34,403 nucleotides of DNA, taken from NCBI GenBank assembly GCA_021792405.1, contig JAJYUU010000047.1, positions 1-34,403 on the forward strand. Reading direction: 5' to 3'. The notes under the pieces are model-generated. The model made no database searches and had not been told where the DNA came from. It saw nothing but the letters and a program-made list of their open reading frames with translations. Origin of the DNA: Actinomycetes bacterium (lineage in GTDB: Bacteria; Actinomycetota; Actinomycetes; Streptosporangiales; Streptosporangiaceae). A program made the translations under genes and the position numbers. This document shows positions 6,985 to 13,815 of the stretch, in pieces. Positions within the stretch are counted from its first letter, which is position 1, and every line of letters begins with the position of its first letter.

Positions 6985-8559
6985 TCAGGCGAGCCGGGCC
7001 AGCCCGGCGACGCCAAGCTCGCCAGTGCCGGTGGCCACATCGTCGAATACGGCTGTCGGCGGCTGCGCCGGCAGGAAGACCACGGCGAGCACCACGCCGA
7101 TGGCGGCCACGCCGCCGGCCACGTAGCAGCCAGCGTTGAGCCCGTTGATGAACGCGTTCGTGGCCGCCTGGTGCAGCGCCGCGCCCAGCGCCGGGTGCCC
7201 GAGCGAGCTGGCCCTGCCCGCGATCGCCAGGGCCGCCCCTACCGACTGGTGGGCGGTGGCCGCGTACCGGGCCGACAGCAACGGCGGCAGGTGACCGGCA
7301 AGGCGTGAGCCGTAGACCGATGCGTAGACGCTCCCGATGACAGCGACCCCGAGGGTGCCTCCGACCAGCCGGGTCGAGTCGTTGACAGCGGAGCCGACCC
7401 CGGACTTGCCGAGCGACACCGCGCCCATGATGGAGTCCGTGGCCGGGGACTGCGCGAGTCCCATCCCAAGTCCGAGCACGACCATCTGCGCGGCGATGAG
7501 ACCGTAGGAGGTGGTGGGCGTCAGGGTGAGCGCCGTCCAGATGTAGAAGGCGGTCATGGACGCAAGGCCCGTGGCAACGATCACCTTGGTCCCGACCTTG
7601 ACCGCCAGCGGCATGCCGGCCACGGAGCCAACCGCCACGGCCATGGCCACGGGGAGCATGTGGACCCCCGCGGAGAGCGGGCTCCAGCCGCGGATGATCT
7701 GCATGTACTGGATGATGAGGAAGATGAACCCGAACAGGGTGAACAACACGATGGTCACCGAACCGCTCGCCGCGCTGAACCGCAGGTTGGAGAAGATCCG
7801 CACATCGAGCATCGGGTGCTCGGTGCGGGACTCGGCCAGCACGAAGCAGCCGAGGAGCACCAGACCGCCCGCGAGCCCGGCGATGGTGCGTCCGGCTCCC
7901 CAGCCGTAGGTCGGGGCCTCGATGATCGTGTACACCAGGAGCGCCATGAACCCCGTGGACAACAACAAGCCCGGGACGTCGACCGCCCAGGATTCGGAAT
8001 CACGCGAGGTCGGCACGCTGAGGGCGACCAGGCCCATGCCGAGAGCAGCCACCGGTCCCATGGCGAAGAAGATGCTCCCCCACGAGTAGTGCTCGAGCAG
8101 GAGGCCACCGGCGATGGGACCGATAGCGATCGCCACGCCGGTCGCTGCTCCCCACAGACCGATGGCCAGCGCCCGCTCGTTCCGGCCGGTAAACACGTTG
8201 GAGAGCACCGACAGCGTGGCCGGGAACGTCATGGCCGCGCCCAGGCCCATCACAATCCGGGCAGCGGTAAGCGCCCCCGGACTGGTCGCCAGGCCGCCGA
8301 CGACGCTGGCAGTCCCGAAGACGGCGAGGCCGACCAGCAGCATCCCCTTGCGCCCGAACCGGTCGGACAAGCTCCCGGCGGTGAGCAGCATCGCGGCGAA
8401 GACCAGGTTGTATGCGTCGACAACCCATTGGAGCTGGCTGGTCGAGGCGTGGAGCTCCCGGACCAGCACCGGGAGCGCCACGTTGACCAAAGTCGTCTCG
8501 AGGCTGACCAGGAAGGCGGCGGCAAGCAGGGCGGCGAGGACCATGGGCTTTGATCGCAT
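6985..8559 (-). CDS. DHA2-type MFS multidrug exporter
   Basis: 524 residues from ATG 8559, full length for the 14-helix EmrB/QacA class. The signature after helix 1 is ETTLVNVALPVLVRELH, followed by QWVVDAYNLVFAAMLLTAG and the loop motif GSLSDRFGRKGMLL (motif A). Motif C-like GPIAGGLLLEHYSW lies in the fifth helix region. It exports small hydrophobic or cationic compounds in exchange for protons. It is divergent from the HxlR regulator at 8641 and is probably repressed by it. Its promoter is leaderless: TTGACA and TATTAC on the minus strand, 17 bp apart, the latter 7 nt before the ATG. It heads the likely operon with the methyltransferase and Rieske gene. Confidence 0.9.
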   Translation of the reverse strand: MRSKPMVLAALLAAAFLVSLETTLVNVALPVLVRELHASTSQLQWVVDAYNLVFAAMLLTAGSLSDRFGRKGMLLVGLAVFGTASVVGGLATSPGALTAARIVMGLGAAMTFPATLSVLSNVFTGRNERALAIGLWGAATGVAIAIGPIAGGLLLEHYSWGSIFFAMGPVAALGMGLVALSVPTSRDSESWAVDVPGLLLSTGFMALLVYTIIEAPTYGWGAGRTIAGLAGGLVLLGCFVLAESRTEHPMLDVRIFSNLRFSAASGSVTIVLFTLFGFIFLIIQYMQIIRGWSPLSAGVHMLPVAMAVAVGSVAGMPLAVKVGTKVIVATGLASMTAFYIWTALTLTPTTSYGLIAAQMVVLGLGMGLAQSPATDSIMGAVSLGKSGVGSAVNDSTRLVGGTLGVAVIGSVYASVYGSRLAGHLPPLLSARYAATAHQSVGAALAIAGRASSLGHPALGAALHQAATNAFINGLNAGCYVAGGVAAIGVVLAVVFLPAQPPTAVFDDVATGTGELGVAGLARLA

Positions 8560-8640
8560 GGTTGCAGTAATAATGTGTTAGCTTGAGAATGTCAAGTCCT
8601 AGCTGTTGATTATCAAGTTAGGCCGCGCTATCCTGGATAG
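8560..8640. promoter_or_regulatory. divergent leaderless promoters with two operator palindromes
   Basis: Minus strand: -35 TTGACA (8595-8590) and -10 TATTAC (8572-8567) with a 17-bp spacer and 7 nt to the exporter ATG. Plus strand: -35 TTGATT (8606-8611) and -10 TATCCT (8629-8634) with a 17-bp spacer and 6 nt to the regulator ATG. Both transcripts should start at or next to the start codon. Palindrome CTTGA-N5-TCAAG (8582-8596) covers the exporter -35. Palindrome TTGAT-T-ATCAA (8606-8616) covers the regulator -35. They share TTGA/TCAA half-sites, as expected for one dimeric regulator controlling both genes. Confidence 0.8.
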
Positions 8641-9276
8641 ATGAAGTCGTACGGACAGCTCTGCTCGGTGGCCAAGGCGCTCGACGTGCTCGGCGACCGC
8701 TGGACGCTCCTCATCCTCCGGGAGCTGCTCATCCAGGGACCGTGCCGTTACACCGACCTCGCCAACGGCTTGCCCGGCATCGCCTCCAACCTTCTGTCGG
8801 ACCGGCTCCGGAGCCTCGAGATGTCAGGGCTCGTCTGGCGCGAGGCGGCACCGCCGCCGGTGGCCACCACCCTGTTCCACCTGACCGAACGGGGGCGGGC
8901 CGCTGAAGCCGTCGTGGTGGCGCTCGCCCGCTGGGGCACGCCGCTCATCGCCGACGCACCACCCGACGACGCGATCCGGTCACATTGGGTGCCCTTCTCC
9001 GCTTCGGCGTTCCTGCGCGAGCACGACCCCGGCCGCCTCCCGGCGACCCTGCAGCTACACACGCCGCTGGGCTCGTCGGTCATCGAGATCACCGCAGACG
9101 GGGTCACGACCCGGGCGGGAACCGCCGACGAAGCCGACCTCACGCTCGAGGGGATGCCCCAGGTGATCCTTCGGTTCCTCAGCGGCGACCTCACCCTGGC
9201 CGAAGCCCGCGAGCAGGGCCTGGCGCTCCGCGGTGACCCCGCAGTCCTCGACGGCTTCCACCTCGGCGCCGCATGA
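8641..9276 (+). CDS. HxlR-family regulator with C-terminal SCP2-like domain
   Basis: 211 residues from ATG 8641. The N-terminal ~95 residues are the HxlR winged helix: GQLCSVAKALDVLGDRWTLL, RYTDLANGLPGIASNLLSDR and the wing LTERGRAAE. The single Cys before the first helix (C8) is a conserved feature often redox- or electrophile-sensitive in this family. Residues about 120-210 resemble the SCP2/sterol-carrier-like domain found fused to HxlR regulators in actinobacteria (VIEITADGVTTRAGTADEADLTLEG, shown here in part), which may bind a lipophilic ligand. It is divergent from the exporter, and the shared intergenic palindromes suggest autoregulation and repression of the exporter. The transcript is predicted leaderless. 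Confidence 0.88.
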   Translation: MKSYGQLCSVAKALDVLGDRWTLLILRELLIQGPCRYTDLANGLPGIASNLLSDRLRSLEMSGLVWREAAPPPVATTLFHLTERGRAAEAVVVALARWGTPLIADAPPDDAIRSHWVPFSASAFLREHDPGRLPATLQLHTPLGSSVIEITADGVTTRAGTADEADLTLEGMPQVILRFLSGDLTLAEAREQGLALRGDPAVLDGFHLGAA

Positions 9277-9405
9277 CCGGCGTCGATCCATCGTCGGTGG
9301 CCGTTACCACGCCCATCTCACCAGCCGTGACCGCCGGGTAGATCTGGGCGGATCGGTGATCCCTCATTGACGACGGCGACCCCGCGGAAAGTTGGTCAAA
9401 TCTGG

Positions 9406-9954
9406 TCAGGACATATCATTAGCGACCTGGATGGTTCGGACAAGCTGGTTCAGGTGGGCGAGGTCGTGTCCGGCGATCTTGGCGACCATCAAGTGAAACT
9501 GTTCGGTGCCTTGCTCTGCGTGGGTGCCCCGACGTTCCCAGCCGGCGGCTTCGATGCCGCGCAGCAGGGCGATGTTGGCGTCCCGCAGGCTTTGCAGGCC
9601 GGCCAGCAGCGTTGGTGCTGCGGGACGGGGCAGTTCGGACCAGAGCTTTTCGTTGTACCCGGGGTAGGACGGGTTGTCCTCGGTGAGCACGAGGCGGAAC
9701 CGGAAACCGTAGACGACGTCGACGTCGAAGAGATGTCCGACGATCTGCAGCGCGTTCCATTCGCCGTTCCCCAGCGGCGCATGCCACTGGTTGTCGGTGA
9801 GCGGCTCGCAAAGGTCGGCAACGGCGCCAGGGGTGGCGGCGTACACTTCGAGCGGGTCGCGGTCGCCGAGGGTGCGGGTCAGCGTCTCGACGTAAGCCGC
9901 GGGCTCGAGCGTGGCATCTGGGATCTCGATCGGGGCGATCAGATGGTCGGTCAT
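9406..9954 (-). CDS. DinB/YfiT-like metal-dependent protein
   Basis: 182 residues from ATG 9954, with AGGAGA seven bases upstream. It has the four-helix DinB-like fold pattern: NGEWNALQIVGHLFDVD with H74, and near the C-terminus AGHDLAHLNQL with H163 and H167, the three-His metal site of the superfamily. In actinobacteria such proteins include thiol (mycothiol) S-transferases and maleylpyruvate isomerases, while others are uncharacterised; the sequence alone does not choose. It lies 195 bp downstream of the rhodanese gene on the same strand and may share its transcript, which would fit a thiol/sulfur theme. Confidence 0.75.
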   Translation of the reverse strand: MTDHLIAPIEIPDATLEPAAYVETLTRTLGDRDPLEVYAATPGAVADLCEPLTDNQWHAPLGNGEWNALQIVGHLFDVDVVYGFRFRLVLTEDNPSYPGYNEKLWSELPRPAAPTLLAGLQSLRDANIALLRGIEAAGWERRGTHAEQGTEQFHLMVAKIAGHDLAHLNQLVRTIQVANDMS

Positions 9955-10149
9955 GCTGGGGTCTCCTAGCGATCATCGAGCGCGGCGGGCGCAGGGGCGG
10001 GGCACCGCCGCGGTGCGCATCGTTCGAAAGGGCTCGGGCGAGGAGCCGGTCATCGTGGCTCAGGGCCCGCTGGTCGGCACTGGTGACCAGATAGACCGGG
10101 CGATCGGCGATGTCTGGGACGCCGACGTCTGGTGACGGCGCGGTTCGAC

Positions 10150-10617
10150 TCACGCGATCAGCCCCCAGTCCGACGGTTTCTCCTCCCCCGGAACGATGGG
10201 GCGTTTGCCCTCGGTGGGGTGACCTTCGCGGATCCAGTACTCGATGCCGCCGATCATCTCCTTGACCTGTCGGCCCACCCCGGTGAGGGCCGCCGCACCC
10301 TTGGTCGCCGCGTTGCACGACGGCCCCCAGCAGTAGGTGACGAGCAGCCCGTCGGGTAGGTCAGCAGCAGTCTCGGCGGTGATCTCTGGCCACGGGAGGC
10401 TGATCGCGCCGGGAAGGTGGGCCTTGTTGTAGTTGTCCGTCGGCCTGCAGTCAATGAGCGTGAAGTTGGCCCCGCCGCCCTCGACGGCCCGCGCGATGTC
10501 GGCCGGGTCGGCCTCGCAGGCGAGCTTGGTGGCGAAGTAGGCGTGTCCCTCCTGCGGGCTGAGCGGTGGCACGGCCGTGACCTTGTTGGGCTGACGGGGG
10601 TCGAAGAGCGTCGTCAT
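10150..10617 (-). CDS. rhodanese-like sulfurtransferase
   Basis: 155 residues from ATG 10617. The rhodanese hallmarks are FTLIDCRPTDNYNKAHLPGA (52-71), with the Asp-x-Arg pair D56/R58, and the active-site loop TYCWGPSCNAATKGA, with catalytic C96. The cysteine carries a persulfide in sulfur transfer. A longer reading frame extends upstream, but ATG 10617 gives the expected single-domain length and is preceded by AAAGG. It is divergent from the GlxA-type regulator at 10867. This regulator-rhodanese pairing is frequent in actinobacteria and suggests that the regulator controls it. Confidence 0.85.
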   Translation of the reverse strand: MTTLFDPRQPNKVTAVPPLSPQEGHAYFATKLACEADPADIARAVEGGGANFTLIDCRPTDNYNKAHLPGAISLPWPEITAETAADLPDGLLVTYCWGPSCNAATKGAAALTGVGRQVKEMIGGIEYWIREGHPTEGKRPIVPGEEKPSDWGLIA

Positions 10618-10741
10618 GAAGGGTGCCTTTCTTGTCGGAGTTTCGGGTCGGATGGTGGCGCGTCGGACAGCAGGACACGGTCGGCGTGGGTATGTGTCGA
10701 ACAGTCGCGCTGGTGTGTGCGACAGCGACCCAGCTCCTCGA

Positions 10742-10759
10742 CCAGCCTGACGAGGCTGG
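10742..10759. promoter_or_regulatory. perfect inverted repeat between rhodanese and GlxA-type regulator
   Basis: Arms CCAGCCT (10742-10748) and AGGCTGG (10753-10759) flank a 4-nt centre, in the 249-bp gap between the two divergent genes. It lies about 125 bp upstream of the rhodanese start and 107 bp upstream of the regulator. It may be the regulator's operator. For the regulator gene a TAGATT box (10855-10860) sits 6 nt before the ATG, suggesting a leaderless start, but I see no good -35. Confidence 0.4.
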
Positions 10760-10866
10760 CAAAGCATCCGATGACAGCGGCTACGAACGATTCACGATGT
10801 CGAGGATCGCCTGCTGGCGCCTGAGGGACAAGTGGCGGGAACGACATGATGCGCTAGATTTGCGCC

Positions 10867-11937
10867 ATGCGCTCTGGCGTGCACCGCGTCGTAATGGCGG
10901 TCTCGGCCAACATGCCGATCTTCGAGGCCTCGGTGCCCTGCGAGGTGTTCGGGATCGACCGCTCCGACATCGCCTCGCCGTGGTACGACTTCTCGATCGT
11001 CGCGCTCGGCGAGGGGCGCGTTGCGTTGGCAGGCGGGTTCTACCTCGACGCGGAAAGCCGGGCGCACCGATCCAGGGCGCTGGCTGCGGCCGACACCTTG
11101 GTGGTACCAGGGTGCGCCAGCGTCCACGACGAGCAGCCCGCCGATCTGGTCGCCGCCGTGCGAGCGGCGCACGAGCGGGGCAGCCGTCTCTTGTCGATCT
11201 GCTCGGGCGCCTTCGTGCTCGCCGCCGCGGGGGTGCTCGACGGCCGGCGGGCGACTACGCACTGGATGCACGCCGCAGCGCTCGCACGCCGCTACCCGCG
11301 GGTAGCAGTCGACCCATCGGTGCTCTACATCGACGACGGCGAAGTCATCACCTCTGCCGGCACCGCCGCGGCGTTGGACGCATGCTTGCACGTGGTACGG
11401 ATTGACCATGGCGCCTCGGTGGCCGCCGAGCTCGCCCGGCGACTGGTCACTCCGCCACACCGCGACGGGGGTCAATGCCAGTACGCCCGCGCTCCGCTGT
11501 TGCCGGCCTCGCTAGCCGACGACTGGCTGAGCGAGCTGTTGGCCTGGATCGAAGCCGGGCTGCATCGGTCCCTCGTCACCGCCGACATGGCCCAGCACGC
11601 CGGGGTGAGCCCCCGCACCCTGGAACGGCGCTTCGCCGCGACCCTGGGCGTGTCGCCCCTTCAGTGGCTACTGCACCAGCGGGTGCGTCGCGCCCAGCAA
11701 CTGCTGGAGACCACCGACCGGCCGATCGACTGGATCGCAACCGCCTGCGGCTTCGGCACCCCCGCCAACATGCGCGTGCACTTCGCCCGGGGTGTCGGGG
11801 TACCGCCTTCCGCCTACCGGCGCACCTTCCACAGCCGATCTGACGCCGCCGGCTCCGGGCAAAGCGTGCGCCGGTTCCGATACTCGAACCCGACCCCTGA
11901 GAGCACGGCAATGAACCTGCTCCCGGTTCGCACGTGA
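10867..11937 (+). CDS. GlxA-family AraC-type regulator with DJ-1/PfpI domain
   Basis: 356 residues from ATG 10867. Residues about 5-200 form a DJ-1/PfpI (class I glutamine amidotransferase-like) domain with the nucleophile elbow LLSICSGAFVLAAAG, C112 at its tip, and the following TTHW. Residues about 230-325 are the double helix-turn-helix of AraC regulators: TADMAQHAGVSPRTLERRF and IDWIATACGFGTPANMRVHF. In GlxA relatives the DJ-1 part acts as a ligand sensor rather than a protease. The last ~30 residues are a poorly conserved tail. It is divergent from the rhodanese gene, its likely target. Confidence 0.9.
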   Translation: MRSGVHRVVMAVSANMPIFEASVPCEVFGIDRSDIASPWYDFSIVALGEGRVALAGGFYLDAESRAHRSRALAAADTLVVPGCASVHDEQPADLVAAVRAAHERGSRLLSICSGAFVLAAAGVLDGRRATTHWMHAAALARRYPRVAVDPSVLYIDDGEVITSAGTAAALDACLHVVRIDHGASVAAELARRLVTPPHRDGGQCQYARAPLLPASLADDWLSELLAWIEAGLHRSLVTADMAQHAGVSPRTLERRFAATLGVSPLQWLLHQRVRRAQQLLETTDRPIDWIATACGFGTPANMRVHFARGVGVPPSAYRRTFHSRSDAAGSGQSVRRFRYSNPTPESTAMNLLPVRT

Positions 11938-11999
11938 CGCCCGAGAAAACGCTACTCGCATCGAACGTCGAGTCACGCCCCGAAGGTGGGAGTAACCGC

Positions 12000-12431
12000 T
12001 CAGGCTGCGGAATCAGGGCTGTGCGGTGCGGTCATCAGCTCGAAGAGGCCTTCACCGCTCGTGGCAGGGCGGAGCGGGAGTGGCCGGACCCGGTCGGGTG
12101 TCACAGCTGCGATCCCGCCCGCGAGGAGCAGTTCGGTGAGCTGGCCGGGCAAGGCGGCTAGTAGCAGCGCGGCGAGTGCGGCCGATGTGAAAGTGTCGAC
12201 TTCGCGGACCAGGATGACCGAGGGGCGAGTGTCTCCGGAGGCGAACAGGAGCTGCACGAAGTCGTGATCGCAGGAGACGATTGTCGGGTCCGCGTTGCGA
12301 GCCCGGTCCAAGATCACCTGGTCGTCAGTGCTGGTGAGGCCGATCTCGGTTACGTGCACCGCGTCGTGCCCGGCTGCCTTCAGGTGCGGGCAGAGCCGGT
12401 AGGAGATGTTCTCATCCGGCAGGAATCTCAT
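12000..12431 (-). CDS. DUF5615 PIN-like toxin
   Basis: 143 residues from ATG 12431. The start MRFLPDENIS gives D6, then GHDAVHVTEIGLTSTDDQVI supplies D36/D37, and IVSCDHDFVQLL supplies D55 and D57. This set of acidic residues matches the PIN-like nuclease core of DUF5615 (Mut7-C-related) toxins, which are presumed ribonucleases. The usual length is 100-120 residues; the extra C-terminus is Pro/Arg-rich and of unclear role. The ATG overlaps the antitoxin stop as ATGA, the standard antitoxin-first layout. No gene is squeezed between it and the GlxA regulator, which it faces convergently with a 62-bp gap. Confidence 0.8.
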   Translation of the reverse strand: MRFLPDENISYRLCPHLKAAGHDAVHVTEIGLTSTDDQVILDRARNADPTIVSCDHDFVQLLFASGDTRPSVILVREVDTFTSAALAALLLAALPGQLTELLLAGGIAAVTPDRVRPLPLRPATSGEGLFELMTAPHSPDSAA

Positions 12432-12661
12432 GCCGGGCGGGACACCGGCAGGTGGTACTCCCGCACTGAGAATGCCGCGTAGGCTGCTGCCTGCTGGATG
12501 TCACCGGCCTCGATGAACGGGAAATCGGCCTGGATCTCCTCCAGCGTCCAGCCCGCCCCCACCAGGTTCAGCAGGTGCTCCAGGGTGAAGCGGTGTCCGC
12601 GGATGCACGGCTGACCGCCCATCTTGCCTGGCCCGGTTGTGATGCGGTCCAAGCGCTCCAT
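12428..12661 (-). CDS. DUF433 antitoxin
   Basis: 77 residues from ATG 12661. The pattern LDRITTGPGKMGGQPCIRGH, then HLLNLVGAGWTLEEIQADFP and DIQQAAAYAAF, is diagnostic for DUF433. Its winged helix-turn-helix is found in VapB-like antitoxins paired with DUF5615 toxins. It should bind its own promoter and neutralise the toxin encoded by the overlapping downstream gene (12428-12431, ATGA). The promoter should be in 12662-12750, but I see no clear boxes there. The 245 bp from its start to the ssrA 3' end show nothing else. Confidence 0.85.
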   Translation of the reverse strand: MERLDRITTGPGKMGGQPCIRGHRFTLEHLLNLVGAGWTLEEIQADFPFIEAGDIQQAAAYAAFSVREYHLPVSRPA

Positions 12662-12906
12662 GCCGTCCGATGTACAGCCGGATCGCCGGAATGCCGTGAG
12701 GTCGGCAGCGGGACGCCGCGTCAGGTTTCCGTGGTGCGCCAGGCACCTGGCTCCGGCGTTCTGCCGCTACCTGAACTGGTACCCGGATGTGTCATGAATC
12801 CGTTCGGGGACGTGAAGTGTCATCCCTGCCTGCCCGGCCTGGGTGACAAACGATCTTGAAGTGGCCACCCAGCGACCTGGGCGGGCCGCTGACCTGCGGC
12901 TCTGGG

Positions 12907-13283
12907 TGGAGGTGGCGGGAATCGAACCCGCGTCCTTCAGTACATCACTAGGGCTTCTCCGGGTGCAGCCTGCTGTGTGTTTCTCAGCCCCGGCAGTCAC
13001 GCAGGCAAGCTGCCGACGGGCTCAGTCGCTGTTGGCTGTCCCGCCTGGTCCCGCGACCGGACCGGGCGGTAGATCCTCCTTGCTGATGCCAGGCACCGGG
13101 CCGGAGGAACTCCCGGGCTGACAGCCTCATGCTGCTCTAGCGGTTATTAGGCCGCGAGAGCGAGGCTAGTGCGCGTTGAGTTGGCACTTATTCGTTTGCG
13201 GACACAGTGTTAACGAGGTTATGTCCGCCGTCCTCGACCCGCTTCCCCTAGATCAACTACCGAAGTCGAAGCCAGTCACCCCC
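12907..13283 (-). ncRNA. ssrA: transfer-messenger RNA (tmRNA)
   Basis: The 5' end GGGGGTG (13283-13277) pairs with CACCTCC (12914-12908) with one G-U pair to form the acceptor stem. The discriminator is at 12907 and no CCA is encoded. The 3' part has a normal T-arm (CGGGTTCGATTCCCG), and the 5' part reads GACTGGCTTCGACTTCGG. The tag frame runs from 13185 to 13150 and encodes ANSTRTSLALAA followed by two stops (TAATAA, 13149-13144). The AATAAGT just before the GCC resume codon also fits actinobacterial tmRNAs. It rescues stalled ribosomes with SmpB, which is encoded at 15863-16327 on the same strand. Confidence 0.95.
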
Positions 13284-13302
13284 TGTTGAGTTGCACTGAC
13301 CT

Positions 13303-13332
13303 ATGTTATGCGACCGTAACGACCGCGTCCAA
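13303..13332 (-). promoter_or_regulatory. probable ssrA promoter
   Basis: On the minus strand TTGGAC (13332-13327) and TAACAT (13308-13303) are separated by 18 bp, with 19 nt from the -10 to the mature tmRNA 5' end. That leaves a short leader for RNase P to remove. Confidence 0.5.
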
Positions 13333-13380
13333 CGACTTGATCCGGTGGTTCTGTCGGATAGCAGGCGGTATGAGAAAAGA

Positions 13381-13423
13381 ATGCCCGACGGGCTGACCGC
13401 AGAGCGCAGCACCCATCGGGCAT
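13381..13423 (-). terminator. intrinsic terminator on the minus strand
   Basis: Twelve-bp arms (13381-13392 and 13412-13423) pair fully on the minus-strand RNA with one G-U pair around a 19-nt loop. They are followed by TCTTTTCTC, a T-rich tail rare in this genome. It would end transcription coming from the PBP-like gene (stop at 13816) just before the ssrA promoter. Confidence 0.65.
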
Positions 13424-13815
13424 CCATCGGAAGGTGATGAGATGCCCCCGCGGATGCTGGCGGTGGCCGAAATATGCATCCACGGGGGCCTGACCGGCAG
13501 GGTCGGGGCCGGTCCCAATGGCCGGGCCTCCCCCGAGATGAGGCCCGGTTCTCCCATCACGACGACTGGGCCGCAACCCCCCAAGCGGCACCCCAGTCAC
13601 TAGGAAAGACGCCGCAAGGCTATGCAGTGGTTGCTCGGAGTTACCAAAAGAGTATTAATGAACTGGTCAGGATCTCCCAGGGAGGTTCCGCCGCATAGAG
13701 CCGACGTGATGCAGGTCCGGACGTTCCGCCGAATGCGCCAGCCTGGCCGCGAGAGCGGACGTTCCGACCGGCCAACTGTTCCGGCACCGGCCCGGACCGG
13801 CAGGCGGCGGCTTCG
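13424..13815. other. gene-free stretch with two further strong hairpins
   Basis: No convincing gene on either strand. It contains a 13-bp stem with one mismatch (13445-13457 with 13476-13488, 18-nt loop) and a perfect 9-bp stem (13522-13530 with 13540-13548, 9-nt loop). On the plus strand TTGCTC (13632-13637) and TATTAA lie 16 bp apart near 13650, a possible promoter in an A/T-richer patch, but no gene follows. The hairpins may belong to a small RNA or the 3' end of the PBP-like transcript. Confidence 0.4.

Noticed and set aside
7660-8553. 297-codon plus-strand frame opposite the exporter
   Set aside because: His/Gln/Arg-rich nonsense protein typical of a shadow frame.
9419-10318. 299-codon Arg-rich minus-strand frame over the DinB and rhodanese genes
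   Set aside because: It overlaps two well-supported genes in another frame and has a composition of a shadow.
12908-12935. A tRNA on the minus strand, because of the T-arm-like sequence
   Set aside because: The T-arm and acceptor pair with GGGGGTG at 13283, about 375 bases away, which makes it tmRNA.
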